The notes: a model not told the origin generated them from the letters alone. A stretch of 64,000 bases of DNA from Clostridium akagii DSM 12554 (GCF_000686725.1 NZ_KK366009.1:142853-206852), one strand, 5' to 3'. Positions 35,476 through 45,218 are shown, counted from the first letter of the stretch. Numbers and translations: made by a program.

Positions 35476-36846
35476 TTGAAAGTAATTTTAGAGAAAATAG
35501 TTACGAAATTAGAACCATTTGAACTATATTCTGTATTTAAAGAAGAAATCAATACAGTGTTTTTGGATAGTGGAAGAGATTATGAGATTATAGGTAGATA
35601 TTCTTTTATTGGGGTTAATCCTTTTATTACAATCAAAGAAAAAGCTGGTATTGTATGGATAGATGGAGTAGAGGTTAAAGGGGACATATTTTATAATTTG
35701 CAAAAAATACTACAAAAATATAAGATCGAGAATTACACCGAAATCCCTTTTATAGCTGGGGGAATTGGATATTTAGCATATGATTTGGGGAGAGAAATTG
35801 AAGTTTTACCTAGCAATGCATTAGATGATGTTATAATTCCACAGGTGTATTATAATTTTTATGACAATTTGATTATTATAGATAATTTAAAAAAACAAAC
35901 GTTCGTATCGGCACTTGGTATTTTAAATGGAGCTATGGAAAGTATTGAAGATATAAGAATAAAAATTCGAAACGGTAAAGAAGTTGAATATAAATCGGTA
36001 ACAAAAATTATAAAAAAGGAAAATTTTAAATCTAATTTTACTAAAGAAAAGTATTTAGAAGCAGTTGATAAGGTTATAAACTATATAAAAAATGGAGATA
36101 TATACGTGATGAATTTAACTCAAAGATTTCATTGCGATTATATAGGTGATTCTTATGAACTTTACAAAGACTTAAGGAATATAAGCCCAGCTCCTTTTTC
36201 TGCGTATATGAAATTAGAAGGTTTTGAGATAGCGTGTTCTTCACCAGAAAGATTTTTAAATGTGGCTAACAAAATAGCTAATACTAGACCAATTAAAGGT
36301 ACAAGGCCAAGAGGAACAGACCCAGAGCAGGATGATTTATTGATTCAAGAACTTAAAAATAGTGAAAAAGAAAAGTCGGAACTTCTTATGATAGTGGATT
36401 TAGAAAGAAATGACTTAAGCAAGGTATGCCAGCCTAATTCAGTTAAAGTAACTGAGCTTTATAAAATTGAAACATATTCCACAGTACATCATTTAGTGGC
36501 AAATATAACGGGTAGACTAAAAGATCAGTATAATGTTATTGATTGTATTAAGGCTTGTTTTCCAGGAGGATCAATTACTGGAGCACCTAAAATACGATCC
36601 ATGGAGATTATTGAAGAATTGGAGGATGTTCGAAGAAATCTTTATACAGGATGCATTGGGTATCTTGGTTTTGATGAGAGCACAGATTTAAACATAGTAA
36701 TAAGAACTATTCATTTAAAGCAAGGTAAAGCTTATTTTGGAGTAGGTGGAGGTATTACTTATGAATCAGAACGTGAATTTGAGTATGAAGAGACATTACA
36801 AAAGGGAATTGCATTGATGAGAGTACTTAGTAATGGAGAGGATTAA
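35476..36846 (+). CDS. pabB: aminodeoxychorismate synthase component I
   Basis: Chorismate-utilising enzyme making 4-amino-4-deoxychorismate. About 456 residues. An N-terminal domain (FELYSVFKEEI, GRYSFIGVNP, GGIGYLAYDLGRE) is followed by the catalytic domain with NLTQRFH, IACSSPERFL, NTRPIKGTRPRG, ELLMIVDLERNDLSKV, and the late PGGSITGAPKIRSMEII. The PIKGT lysine is the PabB-type residue, where anthranilate synthase has PIAGT, so the PabB assignment is firm. Start is a TTG at 35476 behind GGAG; an upstream in-frame TTG at 35461 overlaps that site. pabC begins immediately after the stop. Confidence 0.94.
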   Translation: MKVILEKIVTKLEPFELYSVFKEEINTVFLDSGRDYEIIGRYSFIGVNPFITIKEKAGIVWIDGVEVKGDIFYNLQKILQKYKIENYTEIPFIAGGIGYLAYDLGREIEVLPSNALDDVIIPQVYYNFYDNLIIIDNLKKQTFVSALGILNGAMESIEDIRIKIRNGKEVEYKSVTKIIKKENFKSNFTKEKYLEAVDKVINYIKNGDIYVMNLTQRFHCDYIGDSYELYKDLRNISPAPFSAYMKLEGFEIACSSPERFLNVANKIANTRPIKGTRPRGTDPEQDDLLIQELKNSEKEKSELLMIVDLERNDLSKVCQPNSVKVTELYKIETYSTVHHLVANITGRLKDQYNVIDCIKACFPGGSITGAPKIRSMEIIEELEDVRRNLYTGCIGYLGFDESTDLNIVIRTIHLKQGKAYFGVGGGITYESEREFEYEETLQKGIALMRVLSNGED

Positions 36847-37599
36847 ATGGTAATTAACTTAATAAATTGTGATAAGAAGAAAGTAGAATTTGATAGTGGA
36901 TTTTATTTTGGAAAAGGATTATTTGAGACGATTTTAGTTTTGAAGAATCCGGCTTTTTTAGATGAACATTTAAATAGACTAAATCAAGGATTAATAAAAT
37001 TAGGAATTAAAAATATAGTTTCTAAAGAAATGGTGCTGGAAGAACTTCATGGAGTGGAAAATTGTGCTGTGAAGATAATGGTATCAGATAAAAATATAGT
37101 TTTTACAAGAAGAGATTTATCATATACAAAAAATCAATATGATATGGGGTTTAAAGTTAAACTAAGTAAGTTAAAAAGGGATCCACAGAGTCATATGGTT
37201 TACTTAAAAAGTTTTAACTATATGGATAATATCATTGAAAGAGAGCTAGCAATAAAAGAAGGCTATGATGAGGTCTTATTTATGAATACTGAAAATCTAT
37301 TAGGTGAAGGTAGCATTTCTAATGTTTTTGTAATCATGGAGGATTCTATATTAACGCCATCAATTGAGTGCGGAATTTTGAACGGAACAGTGAGAAATTT
37401 TATTATTAGAAAATTAGGGATAAAGTATAATATCATAGAAGGTAAGTTTTCGTTAGAAAAAATAAAAAAATGTAAGGGTATGTTTATTACTAATAGTTTG
37501 ATGGGAATAATGTGGATAAATTCTTTTAATGAAATAAACCTTATGAAGACCAAGATTTATGAAGAAATAAGGAATTTTTATGAAGACTTTGAAAAATAG
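36847..37599 (+). CDS. pabC: aminodeoxychorismate lyase (class IV aminotransferase fold)
   Basis: 250 residues of the PLP fold type IV family. The FGKGLFETILV motif near the N-terminus, the PLP lysine in MVYLKSFNYMDNI, and the LGEGSISNVFV block that binds the PLP ring are visible. By family alone it could be a branched-chain or D-amino-acid transaminase. Its position, with the ATG abutting the pabB stop, makes 4-amino-4-deoxychorismate lyase, which yields p-aminobenzoate for folate, the best call. A 129-bp gap separates it from truA. Confidence 0.9.
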   Translation: MVINLINCDKKKVEFDSGFYFGKGLFETILVLKNPAFLDEHLNRLNQGLIKLGIKNIVSKEMVLEELHGVENCAVKIMVSDKNIVFTRRDLSYTKNQYDMGFKVKLSKLKRDPQSHMVYLKSFNYMDNIIERELAIKEGYDEVLFMNTENLLGEGSISNVFVIMEDSILTPSIECGILNGTVRNFIIRKLGIKYNIIEGKFSLEKIKKCKGMFITNSLMGIMWINSFNEINLMKTKIYEEIRNFYEDFEK

Positions 37600-37728
37600 T
37601 AATTTGTCTTAGGTTATACTGTTGTTTTTCAAAGAAAGTGTTATAATAAGCTTTGTGAATAATAATTTATACTTGATTTTAAAAGATCAAAAGTAAGGGA
37701 AAAGAAAATAGATTAAGGGTGGTACAAA

Positions 37729-38466
37729 ATGAGAAATATTAAAATGACAGTTCAGTATGATGGAAGTAGATACAATGGGTGGCAAAAACAAAAGCAAGGA
37801 GAATCAACCATTCAATTTAAAATAGAAGCCGTATTAACTAAAATGGCAGAAGAAAAGGTTATGGTAGTAGGATGTGGAAGAACTGATGTAGGAGTTCATG
37901 CTGAAAATTATGTAGCGAATTTTCATACTAATTGTAAGTTTACTATTGATACTATGCTTGACTATTTATATGAGTTTTTACCTGAAGATATAGTAGTGAA
38001 ATCTCTAGAAGATGTTGGGGAAAGATTTCATGCAGGATATAATGTGAAATCAAAAACTTATGTTTACACAATAAATAATAATAAATTTAGAGATGTGTTT
38101 ACTAGAAGGTATGTTTATCAAATTGAAGAAAAATTAAATTCAAATGAAATGAAAAAAGCAGCAGAAGTATTAATTGGGGAACATGATTTTAAGGGGTTCA
38201 CAAACTTAAAAACCGACACTAAAACTACTATTAGAACTATAAATTACATAAATATAACACAAACAGATGGCATAATAGAGATAGAATTTAATGGAGATGG
38301 ATTTTTACTTAATATGGAAAGAATTATTGCTGGTACGCTAATAGCAATAGGTAGTGGCAAGATTAAAATCTCTGATGTTGAAAAGGTATTAAATGAAAAG
38401 AAAAGAGAAGAATTTGGGCCAATTGCTAAGGCTAAAGGACTATGCCTTAAGAGTGTTGAATACTAA
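37729..38466 (+). CDS. truA: tRNA pseudouridine synthase A
   Basis: 245 residues. Isomerises uridines 38-40 in the anticodon stem-loop of tRNAs. Family landmarks: MTVQYDGSRYNGWQKQ at the N-terminus, catalytic Asp in GCGRTDVGVHAENYVANF, and the C-terminal GDGFLLNMERIIAGTLI with AKGLCLKSVEY at the end. AAGGGTGG precedes the ATG. Many clostridia carry a second truA in the ribosomal protein region; this lone copy could be the paralogue. A very strong terminator follows. Confidence 0.94.
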   Translation: MRNIKMTVQYDGSRYNGWQKQKQGESTIQFKIEAVLTKMAEEKVMVVGCGRTDVGVHAENYVANFHTNCKFTIDTMLDYLYEFLPEDIVVKSLEDVGERFHAGYNVKSKTYVYTINNNKFRDVFTRRYVYQIEEKLNSNEMKKAAEVLIGEHDFKGFTNLKTDTKTTIRTINYINITQTDGIIEIEFNGDGFLLNMERIIAGTLIAIGSGKIKISDVEKVLNEKKREEFGPIAKAKGLCLKSVEY

Positions 38467-38537
38467 AAAAATCAGTGATAAGGTACACAATTTGGCATTT
38501 GTAATGTAAAACTATTTGTAATTATTGTAAATGGTTA

Positions 38538-38586
38538 GGGATGTAAGTAGATTTGTTCACACAAATCTACTTACATCCCTATTTTA
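38538..38586 (+). terminator. strong terminator after truA
   Basis: GGGATGTAAGTAGATTTG pairs perfectly with its complement across a 6-nt loop, followed by TATTTTATT. It may serve both truA and the converging pirin gene. Confidence 0.88.
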
Positions 38587-38630
38587 TTGAAATTTGTGAT
38601 AATGCATGAATTTACTTCTTGTATTGTAAC

Positions 38631-39434
38631 TCATAGGGTTCCATCATTTGCATCATCCACGGCTTGAATTATTTCATCCATAGTATTCATAACAAAGGGA
38701 CCATAACGAACGATTGGCTCATTTATTGGATCAGCACTCATAAATAAGAAACCTGCGTCTTTTCCTTGAACGCGTACTTTGTCAAAATCAGAAATAATAG
38801 CCATATTTCCAGCAGTAACTTCTATTTCTTTATCTGCAATAATTTTAACTTTTCCAGTATGCACATAAATTAAATTAGTTATGCGAAGCTCTTTTTCAAA
38901 AGTGCCATGGGTTAATCTCACATCAAAATAATTTACTGGAAAAATTAATTCAATAGGGCCGACGGTACCATTATAATCACCAGAAATAATTTTTACAGTA
39001 ACACCATCTTCTTTAACTAAAGGCATAGTTGCATTGGTTAAATGCCTGTATTTGGGAGCCATCATTTTATCTTTTGCAGGCAGGTTTATCCAAAGCTGAT
39101 ATCCCCAAAGCTGGCCATTTTCCATGGCAGGCATCTCTTCATGAATAATACCTTTGCCAGCTGTCATCCATTGAACTTCACCAGCATTTAAACTTCCATG
39201 GTGTCCTTTGGAATCCTTATGTGTAAAGCTTCCTTCTACCATATAGGTTATAGTATCAAAACCTCTATGGGGATGCATAGGAAATCCAGCAATATAATCA
39301 TTTTTGTCCTCACTTCTGAACTCATCTAGTAATAGGAAGGGGTCAATATCTTCTAACTTCTTAGTTCCAATTACACGATTTAGATGTACACCTGCACCAT
39401 CGGTAACATTTTCACCATAAACTACTTTTACCAT
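38631..39434 (-). CDS. pirin family protein
   Basis: 267 residues in the bicupin pirin fold. The N-terminal cupin has the metal-binding residues: HPHRGFDTITYMVEG, a downstream His in HKDSKGHHG, and Glu in GIIHEEMP. The C-terminal cupin is less conserved, ending in MSADPINEPIVRYGPFVMNT. Some pirins are quercetin dioxygenases or redox-linked regulators; which applies here is unknown. The start at MVKVVYGEN has AAGGAAG upstream at eight bases; an in-frame GTG three codons earlier lies too near that site. Confidence 0.92.
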   Translation of the reverse strand: MVKVVYGENVTDGAGVHLNRVIGTKKLEDIDPFLLLDEFRSEDKNDYIAGFPMHPHRGFDTITYMVEGSFTHKDSKGHHGSLNAGEVQWMTAGKGIIHEEMPAMENGQLWGYQLWINLPAKDKMMAPKYRHLTNATMPLVKEDGVTVKIISGDYNGTVGPIELIFPVNYFDVRLTHGTFEKELRITNLIYVHTGKVKIIADKEIEVTAGNMAIISDFDKVRVQGKDAGFLFMSADPINEPIVRYGPFVMNTMDEIIQAVDDANDGTL

Positions 39435-39664
39435 TTTGAACACTTCCTTATTATTTAATATTATTAAGTTACTTTATATTAGTATATTACAATAAGTGTT
39501 TATAAATGTCAAGGAAATTCAATAAAGTAGCGATATAAAACTAGAAGGAAAAATTTTCAAAAGTCCATATTTTTTAAAAGGTAAGAATGTTGTTTTATGT
39601 TATAATACAAGTATATATATAATTTTTTATATGTAATCAATAGTAAGAAAGGAAGCAGAAAAAA

Positions 39665-40648
39665 ATGAGAATATTAGCGTATAGTCATAGAAAAGATGAA
39701 ACTATATACTTTGAAGAGTTCATGAAAAAATACAAAATCGAAGTTGTGTTATGTGATGATGAACCAACAATGGACAATGTAAATTTGGCAAAAGGATTTC
39801 AGTGTATAAGTATTATAACTACTGAAATTAATTCTGAATTGATAGATAAATTTCATGAAATTGGAGTGAAATTTATATCTACTAGAACAATAGGATATGA
39901 TCATATAGACATAAAAAAAGCTAAAGAAATAGGCATTGGGGTGGGGAATGTGACCTATTCCACAAATAGTGTGGCTGATTATACAATTATGATGATTCTT
40001 ATGGCAACACGAAAAATGAAAGCTATTATTGAAAGTAGCAATGTTCAAGATTATTCGTTAAAAGGTGTTCAAGGTAAGGAATTGCATAACTTAACAGTAG
40101 GTATTATTGGTACCGGAAAAATTGGGAAAATGGTAATTAAGCATTTAAGTGGTTTTGATACAAAGATGTTGGCTTACGATTTATATGAAAATGAAGAGAC
40201 TAAGAAATATGCAGAGTATGTATCATTAGAAAAACTTTTTACAAGCAGTGATATTATTACCATGCATGTACCTGCAACAAATGATAATTACCATTTAATT
40301 AATAAAAAAGCTATAAAGCTTATGAAAGATGGCGTATTTATTATTAATACAGCTCGTGGATCTCTTATTAATACTGATGATTTAATTGAAGGTATCGAAG
40401 AGAAAAAAATTGGTGGAGCGGCATTAGATGTCATTGAACATGAAGGAGATATTTATTATAAAGATTTGAAAGGTCAAATATTAGCAAATAGAGAGCTAGC
40501 AATTTTAAGATCTTTTCCCAATGTAATATTGACGCCCCACACAGCATTTTACACTGACCAAGCTGTAAGCGATATGGTAGAGCATTCTATTTTAAGCTGT
40601 ATTTTATTTATGGAAGGAAAAGAAAATCCTTGGAAAGTTACTATTTAA
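39665..40648 (+). CDS. D-2-hydroxyacid dehydrogenase, D-lactate dehydrogenase-like
   Basis: 327 residues. NAD-dependent reduction of a 2-ketoacid, probably pyruvate, to the D-hydroxyacid. The NAD loop is VGIIGTGKIGKMV. The catalytic triad is visible: Arg in INTARGSLI, Glu in DVIEHEGDIY and His in LTPHTAFYTD. The FISTRTIGYDHID segment and the TPHTAFYT ending match D-LDH/VanH rather than phosphoglycerate dehydrogenase. GAAAGGAAGC precedes the ATG. Monogenic. Confidence 0.92.
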   Translation: MRILAYSHRKDETIYFEEFMKKYKIEVVLCDDEPTMDNVNLAKGFQCISIITTEINSELIDKFHEIGVKFISTRTIGYDHIDIKKAKEIGIGVGNVTYSTNSVADYTIMMILMATRKMKAIIESSNVQDYSLKGVQGKELHNLTVGIIGTGKIGKMVIKHLSGFDTKMLAYDLYENEETKKYAEYVSLEKLFTSSDIITMHVPATNDNYHLINKKAIKLMKDGVFIINTARGSLINTDDLIEGIEEKKIGGAALDVIEHEGDIYYKDLKGQILANRELAILRSFPNVILTPHTAFYTDQAVSDMVEHSILSCILFMEGKENPWKVTI

Positions 40649-40809
40649 AATTAGGGATTTTATTGACAATAACATAAACAAAGATTATGATAAAAAATAA
40701 GTAAGTGTTTATTTTTTTATTTGATGTACAGTGATAATGCATAATTAAATCAAGTATATAATTTTCAACATAATACATAATAAGCAATGAATGGAGGAAA
40801 CACTAGCAG

Positions 40810-41985
40810 ATGAATAACACATATGATTGTCTAGTAATAGGCTGTGGACTTGCAGGTGCGGTGATATCTAGAGAACTTGCAGAGACACAAGGAAAAAAGG
40901 TATTGATAATTGAAAAAAGAAGTCATATTGGAGGCAATACATACGATTTTTTAAATGAAGATGGTATACTAGTTCATAAATATGGACCTCATATATTCCA
41001 CAGCGGGAGCAAGCGAGTATTTGATTATATTTCCCGCTTCACTCAGTGGAGAGATTACTCTCATGAGGTTCTTGCGGATATTCATGGGACACTTATGCCA
41101 GTTCCATTTAATCTAAATTCTCTTTATATGGCATTTGATTCTGAAAAGGCAAGTAGACTTGAGAAAAAGCTAGTTGCTACTTATGGCACGGATAAGCGAC
41201 TGACAATTTCACAATTGCGGGATCAGACAGACAGTGAACTAGTTGAACTTGCTGACTTTGTTTACAACAATGTATTCCTCCACTATACTGAAAAACAGTG
41301 GGGTGTTACTCCTGACCATATAGATCCATCAGTTATAGCAAGAGTTCCTATACTAATTTCACGTGACAATAGATATTTTCAGGATAAATATCAAGGAATT
41401 CCGTCTAATGGGTATACTTCACTTTTTGAGAAGTTACTGAAGCATCCTAATATAGATTTACAACTTGATACAGATGCAAATATGGTTTTAAAGATGATTG
41501 GTAATGATATACTTTTTAATGAAAAACCATTTAAAGGAACAGTGGTATACACAGGTGCCTTGGATGAGTTTTTTGACTGTCGTTTTGGTAGGTTACCTTA
41601 TAGAACGTTAGATTTTTTATTTGAAACACATGATATGACTTGGTATCAGTCAAAAGGCACTATTAATTACACAGTGGATAAGCCATTTACTAGAATTACT
41701 GAATTCAAGCATTTAACGGGCCAGAATATTCAGGGAAAAACTACTACTATGAAGGAATATCCAAGGGAATACACAGGCAATGAAGGTGAAATACCATATT
41801 ATGCTATACTTAACGACGAAAATTTTGAGCTTTACAGAAAATATAAAAAGCTTACAGAGGGATGCTCTGATTTTCATTTACTTGGTAGGCTAGCAGAATA
41901 TAAATACTATAACATGGATGCAATCATTGAATGTGCGTTAAAACTAGCGGACCATATGATTGGCGTAGAGAAAGGAAAAGATTGA
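40810..41985 (+). CDS. glf: UDP-galactopyranose mutase
   Basis: 391 residues. Flavoenzyme that converts UDP-galactopyranose to UDP-galactofuranose for surface glycans. FAD loop VIGCGLAGAVISREL at the N-terminus, EKRSHIGGNTYDF, HKYGPHIFHSG, VYTGALDEFFD and the Arg-containing LLGRLAEYKYYNMD at the C-terminus are family hallmarks. AATGGAGG precedes the ATG. Its stop overlaps the glycosyltransferase start by one base, so the pair is coupled. Confidence 0.96.
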   Translation: MNNTYDCLVIGCGLAGAVISRELAETQGKKVLIIEKRSHIGGNTYDFLNEDGILVHKYGPHIFHSGSKRVFDYISRFTQWRDYSHEVLADIHGTLMPVPFNLNSLYMAFDSEKASRLEKKLVATYGTDKRLTISQLRDQTDSELVELADFVYNNVFLHYTEKQWGVTPDHIDPSVIARVPILISRDNRYFQDKYQGIPSNGYTSLFEKLLKHPNIDLQLDTDANMVLKMIGNDILFNEKPFKGTVVYTGALDEFFDCRFGRLPYRTLDFLFETHDMTWYQSKGTINYTVDKPFTRITEFKHLTGQNIQGKTTTMKEYPREYTGNEGEIPYYAILNDENFELYRKYKKLTEGCSDFHLLGRLAEYKYYNMDAIIECALKLADHMIGVEKGKD

Positions 41986-43004
41986 TGAAGATAATAACAT
42001 TTACAGTACCCTGCTATAATTCAGCAGCGTACATGGATCATTGTATAAAGACACTAATTCAAGGTGGAGAAGATGTAGAGATAATACTTGTGGATGATGG
42101 TTCTTCTGACGATACAGCTAAAATTGCTGATTATTACGCTAGCAATTACCCTAGCATAATAAAGGTTATACATCAAGAAAATGGAGGACATGGGGAGGCT
42201 GTAAATACTGGCATTAAAAATGCAAAAGGTTTATACTTCAAAGTTGTAGATTCTGATGATTGGCTAGATGTTCCTGGAATGTTAAAAACTATATCCGTTC
42301 TAAAGGAGCTTCAAGGGCATGAAAAACAATTAGACATGATGATTTGTAATTATGTATATGAGCATTCAGAGGATAATACTAGCCATACGGTTAATTATAA
42401 AAACGTGTTGCCACAGAACTGCTTGTTTGGATGGAATGATGTGGGCAGGTTTAGGGTGTCACAGTACATTCTTATGCATTCTGTGATTTATAGGACAGCA
42501 CTTTTGCATGAATGCGGACTTGTGCTACCTAAACATACTTTTTATGTGGACAATCTTTTTGTTTATCAGCCATTGCCATATGTTAAAACACTTTATTATA
42601 TGGATATTGACCTTTATAGATATTTTATCGGCAGATCAGATCAGTCTGTAAATGAGAATGTTATGATAAAACGTATCGACCAGCAGCTTCGCGTAAACAA
42701 ACTTATGATTGATTTTTACTGTAATATGAAGGAAAGACCTAATAAACGTTTAGACAGCTATATGAAAAAATATCTATCGGTGATGATGACAATTTCATCT
42801 GTACTGCTTCTGGTTTCTGGAACTAAAGAAAATCTTAAAAAGAAAACAGATTTGTGGTTATATTTAAAGAACAGCGATGAAAAATTATATCGCCGGATGA
42901 GATACCGCTTGCTTGGTACAGTATCAAATCTTCCTGGCACTGCAGGAAGAAAACTAACTAAACATGCTTATCGTTTAACGAGTAAGAGGTACAAATTTAA
43001 TTAA
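41985..43004 (+). CDS. family 2 glycosyltransferase
   Basis: 339 residues with a GT-A fold. TFTVPCYNSAAYMDHC, IILVDDGSSDDT and the metal-binding DSDDWLD motif are in the first 110 residues. The C-terminal half is helical and lacks clear membrane helices. Start is MKIITFTVPC at 41985, overlapping the glf stop by one base (TGATG); an earlier in-frame start lies inside glf. The coupling suggests that it uses or elongates a galactofuranose-containing glycan, which is inference. Confidence 0.93.
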   Translation: MKIITFTVPCYNSAAYMDHCIKTLIQGGEDVEIILVDDGSSDDTAKIADYYASNYPSIIKVIHQENGGHGEAVNTGIKNAKGLYFKVVDSDDWLDVPGMLKTISVLKELQGHEKQLDMMICNYVYEHSEDNTSHTVNYKNVLPQNCLFGWNDVGRFRVSQYILMHSVIYRTALLHECGLVLPKHTFYVDNLFVYQPLPYVKTLYYMDIDLYRYFIGRSDQSVNENVMIKRIDQQLRVNKLMIDFYCNMKERPNKRLDSYMKKYLSVMMTISSVLLLVSGTKENLKKKTDLWLYLKNSDEKLYRRMRYRLLGTVSNLPGTAGRKLTKHAYRLTSKRYKFN

Positions 43005-43028
43005 ATCATTGATATGGCATCTGAAAGG

Positions 43029-43061
43029 AAATAGCTAGCCCACACTGGTAGCTATTTTTTT
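43029..43061 (+). terminator. terminator of the glf-glycosyltransferase pair
   Basis: AAATAGCTA pairs with TAGCTATTT across an 11-nt loop, followed by TTTT. Confidence 0.75.
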
Positions 43062-43122
43062 GAAGATGCCTTATTAAAAGCATAATATAGTTGGGTCAAA
43101 AATGCCTAAGGGGAGCAAAGGG

Positions 43123-43461
43123 ATGAATATTCAAATTTTTGGCATTAAAAAATCTTTTGATACACAGAAAGCTGAACGATATTTTAAGGAAAGAAAAATC
43201 AAGTATCAATTCATAGATTTAAAACTTAAGGAAATAAGCAAAGGCGAATTACAAAGTATTAAATCTGAAATAGGTATCAATAATTTGATAAATAGCAAAT
43301 CTAAAGAATATAAGAAATTAAATATTGAGTCAATTAGAAGTAGTGACATAAAAGAAGAAATACTTTTAAACAATCCAAAACTTTATATAACCCCCATTGT
43401 TAGAAATGGGAAACTAGCTACTGTTGGATATGAACCTCTAGTTTGGGATAAATGGGAATAA
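43123..43461 (+). CDS. ArsC/Spx-family protein without the catalytic Cys
   Basis: 112 residues of the thioredoxin-like ArsC/YffB/Spx family: MNIQIFGIKKSFDTQKAERYF, middle NNLINSKSKEYKKLN, and late NPKLYITPIVRNGK with the conserved Pro-containing PI(V/L)R. In YffB the loop is NCDT and in ArsC it is RCSKS; here it is KSFDT, with no Cys, so it cannot be a classical arsenate reductase. An adaptor or regulator role like Spx is possible. Start chosen at MNIQIF because AAGGGGAGC lies upstream; the longer frame from 43102 lacks a site. Confidence 0.85.
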   Translation: MNIQIFGIKKSFDTQKAERYFKERKIKYQFIDLKLKEISKGELQSIKSEIGINNLINSKSKEYKKLNIESIRSSDIKEEILLNNPKLYITPIVRNGKLATVGYEPLVWDKWE

Positions 43462-43481
43462 TAAAAATGACTTTAAAGGTA

Positions 43482-43509
43482 TTGACAATGGTTTTTAATA
43501 TGTTATTAT
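43482..43509 (+). promoter_or_regulatory. promoter of the T-box/trpP unit
   Basis: TTGACA, 16-bp spacer and TATTAT, placing the start about 35 bp before the T-box leader. Confidence 0.7.
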
Positions 43510-43539
43510 GTATACAAGAAATCAATGTAATAAATCCAT

Positions 43540-43797
43540 TGACAAGGAAGAGTAGTCATTCTGTTTAGTCAAAGAGAGCTGAGGGTGGTGGAATCTCAGT
43601 ACGACAACGATTGATGAATGGACCTTCGAGGAGTAAACCGAAATTCTCTTAACTTAGAGAAGAGTAGTGGTTATCGTTTGCCGTACGTTATAACGGATAG
43701 AATATTTTAGTATTCGAATAAGAGGTGTTTAACACAATTTAGGTGGTACCGCGGAAGTATCTCCGTCCTAATGTATAATTTAGGACGGAGTTTTTTT
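43540..43797 (+). ncRNA. T-box riboswitch, tryptophan specifier
   Basis: The leader has a long stem I with AGAGAGCTGAGGGTGGTGGA. The specifier region is GAATGGACC, with TGG (Trp) at 43619-43621 followed by A. The conserved T-box AGGTGGTACCGCGG is at 43741-43754. A terminator CTCCGTCCTAA...TTAGGACGGAG plus seven T ends at 43797. Uncharged tRNA-Trp should stabilise the antiterminator and switch on the downstream transporter. Confidence 0.93.
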
Positions 43798-43888
43798 ATG
43801 CAAATTTATAATAATATTTTATTTAAACAAGAGTAATTTATATATTTATCAAAAATAAATCAAATAAAGAGACGGGGAGAAAAACATT

Positions 43889-44398
43889 ATGAATATAAAA
43901 AAATTGGTTATAAATTCTTTACTTTTAGCAATAGGTGCAATATTAAGCCAGATGACGCCACCACTTGTTTTGGGTATGAAACCAGACTTCTCTTTAGCAT
44001 TATTATTTATAATAATACTTTTGAATAATGATTACAAGACTTGCTTATGTACAGGAATTGTTGCAGGGTTATTAGCTGCACTTACAACAACTTTTCCAGG
44101 AGGTCAATTACCTAACATAATTGACAAAATAATAACTACCAATATTATGTTCTTATTTTTAATGCCAATAAGAAATGTACTGAATAATCAAATAAAAATA
44201 CTTATAGTTACTGCGGTGGGGACAATTGTTAGTGGAACTATATTTTTAACTTCAGCGTTTTTTATAGTTGGGCTTCCAACAAGCTTTAGACTATTATTTT
44301 TATCCATTGTGATTCCTGCTTGTGTAATAAATACAGTTGTATCAGGTATTTTATTTAATGCAATAAACATAGCTTCCAAAAGAAAAATAGGCATATAG
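43889..44398 (+). CDS. trpP: tryptophan transporter
   Basis: 169 residues, about five membrane helices, of the TrpP family (small S-component-like permeases). The N-terminus NSLLLAIGAILSQMTPPLVLG followed by MKPDFSLALLFIII is typical, as is the LTTTFPGGQLPNIIDK loop. It lies 92 bp downstream of a T-box whose specifier codon is Trp, which supports tryptophan as substrate independently of the family match. GACGGGGAG precedes the ATG. Monocistronic with a strong terminator. Confidence 0.93.
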   Translation: MNIKKLVINSLLLAIGAILSQMTPPLVLGMKPDFSLALLFIIILLNNDYKTCLCTGIVAGLLAALTTTFPGGQLPNIIDKIITTNIMFLFLMPIRNVLNNQIKILIVTAVGTIVSGTIFLTSAFFIVGLPTSFRLLFLSIVIPACVINTVVSGILFNAINIASKRKIGI

Positions 44399-44477
44399 TA
44401 AACCTTGTGTTTAGCTATGATAATACAAACACAAAATTAACTATAAATCTTCATAGTTAATACACCAAATTTGGTGA

Positions 44478-44525
44478 TGCTCCAAGTAAGTTTGATTTCC
44501 ATCAAACTTACTTGGAGCATTTTTA
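44478..44525 (+). terminator. terminator after trpP
   Basis: TGCTCCAAGTAAGTTTGAT pairs perfectly with its complement across TTCC, followed by TTTTTAT. It lies 80 nt after the stop. Confidence 0.85.
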
Positions 44526-44609
44526 TATTTACGCTGCAAAATATATTAAAATCAACGGAGGAAATTTTAATCCTATGTAGAATTAAAATATTAGAGAAGA
44601 GGTGTGTAT

Positions 44610-45125
44610 ATGTTTGAGGTTTCTATAAATTATAAAGACATAAATATATCTAATGTTGTAATGGATGATTTAAATTGTATACAAAAATGGTTTAATAAAA
44701 AAAATAATCTTGTATACTATGGAAATGATGACTATTTAGAAATTAATGAAATTAATGAAATATTTTTAGAATATTATATAAGTGAATCTGAAATTTTTCT
44801 TAAAATTCTTAAAGACAACGCTTTGATTGGCATATTTAAAGGAAGAATTGAATTCAAGGATGAAAATATTATATGGATTTCATGTTTTGTTTTAGATTGC
44901 TTTTATTTAGATAACAATGAAGGCAATATCATATTGGATAAAATATTGAAATTTTTTTTACATAATTATGGTATAAAGGAGTTTCTCATAGGTATTTCTG
45001 TGAAAGAAAAAAAAACATTAAACCTATTAATGAGTAATGGATTTAAATTAGTTAGGATAAGTAATGATTTTTTCATAAATAGCCAGTCTAGTTCAAATGC
45101 TATGATAATGAAAAGAAATATATGA
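44610..45125 (+). CDS. GNAT-like acetyltransferase, divergent
   Basis: 171 residues with the overall layout of a GNAT acetyltransferase: a mid strand pair (DNALIGIFKGRIEFKDENI, IWISCFVLDCFYLDN) and a late KEKKTLNLLMSNGFKLVR segment that matches the usual N-x-x-A-x-x-L-Y-x-x-x-GF region. The acetyl-CoA loop (Q/RxxGxG/A) is not clear; NNEGNIILDKIL sits in its place, so cofactor binding is uncertain. Start set at the ATG at 44610, with AGAGG upstream. Substrate unknown. Confidence 0.6.
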   Translation: MFEVSINYKDINISNVVMDDLNCIQKWFNKKNNLVYYGNDDYLEINEINEIFLEYYISESEIFLKILKDNALIGIFKGRIEFKDENIIWISCFVLDCFYLDNNEGNIILDKILKFFLHNYGIKEFLIGISVKEKKTLNLLMSNGFKLVRISNDFFINSQSSSNAMIMKRNI

Positions 45126-45218
45126 TGTTAAAACTCAAATTAATGTCGATTTTTTTTTAGAATAATTTCTCTCATGAAAAATATGATTAATAGTAGTAAT
45201 GTATTGGGAGATGAGAGA

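Noticed and set aside
34808-36846. trpG/trpE (anthranilate synthase) for the amidotransferase pair
   Set aside because: The large subunit has PIKGT, the PabB residue, and a class IV lyase gene follows; no other trp biosynthesis genes are present.
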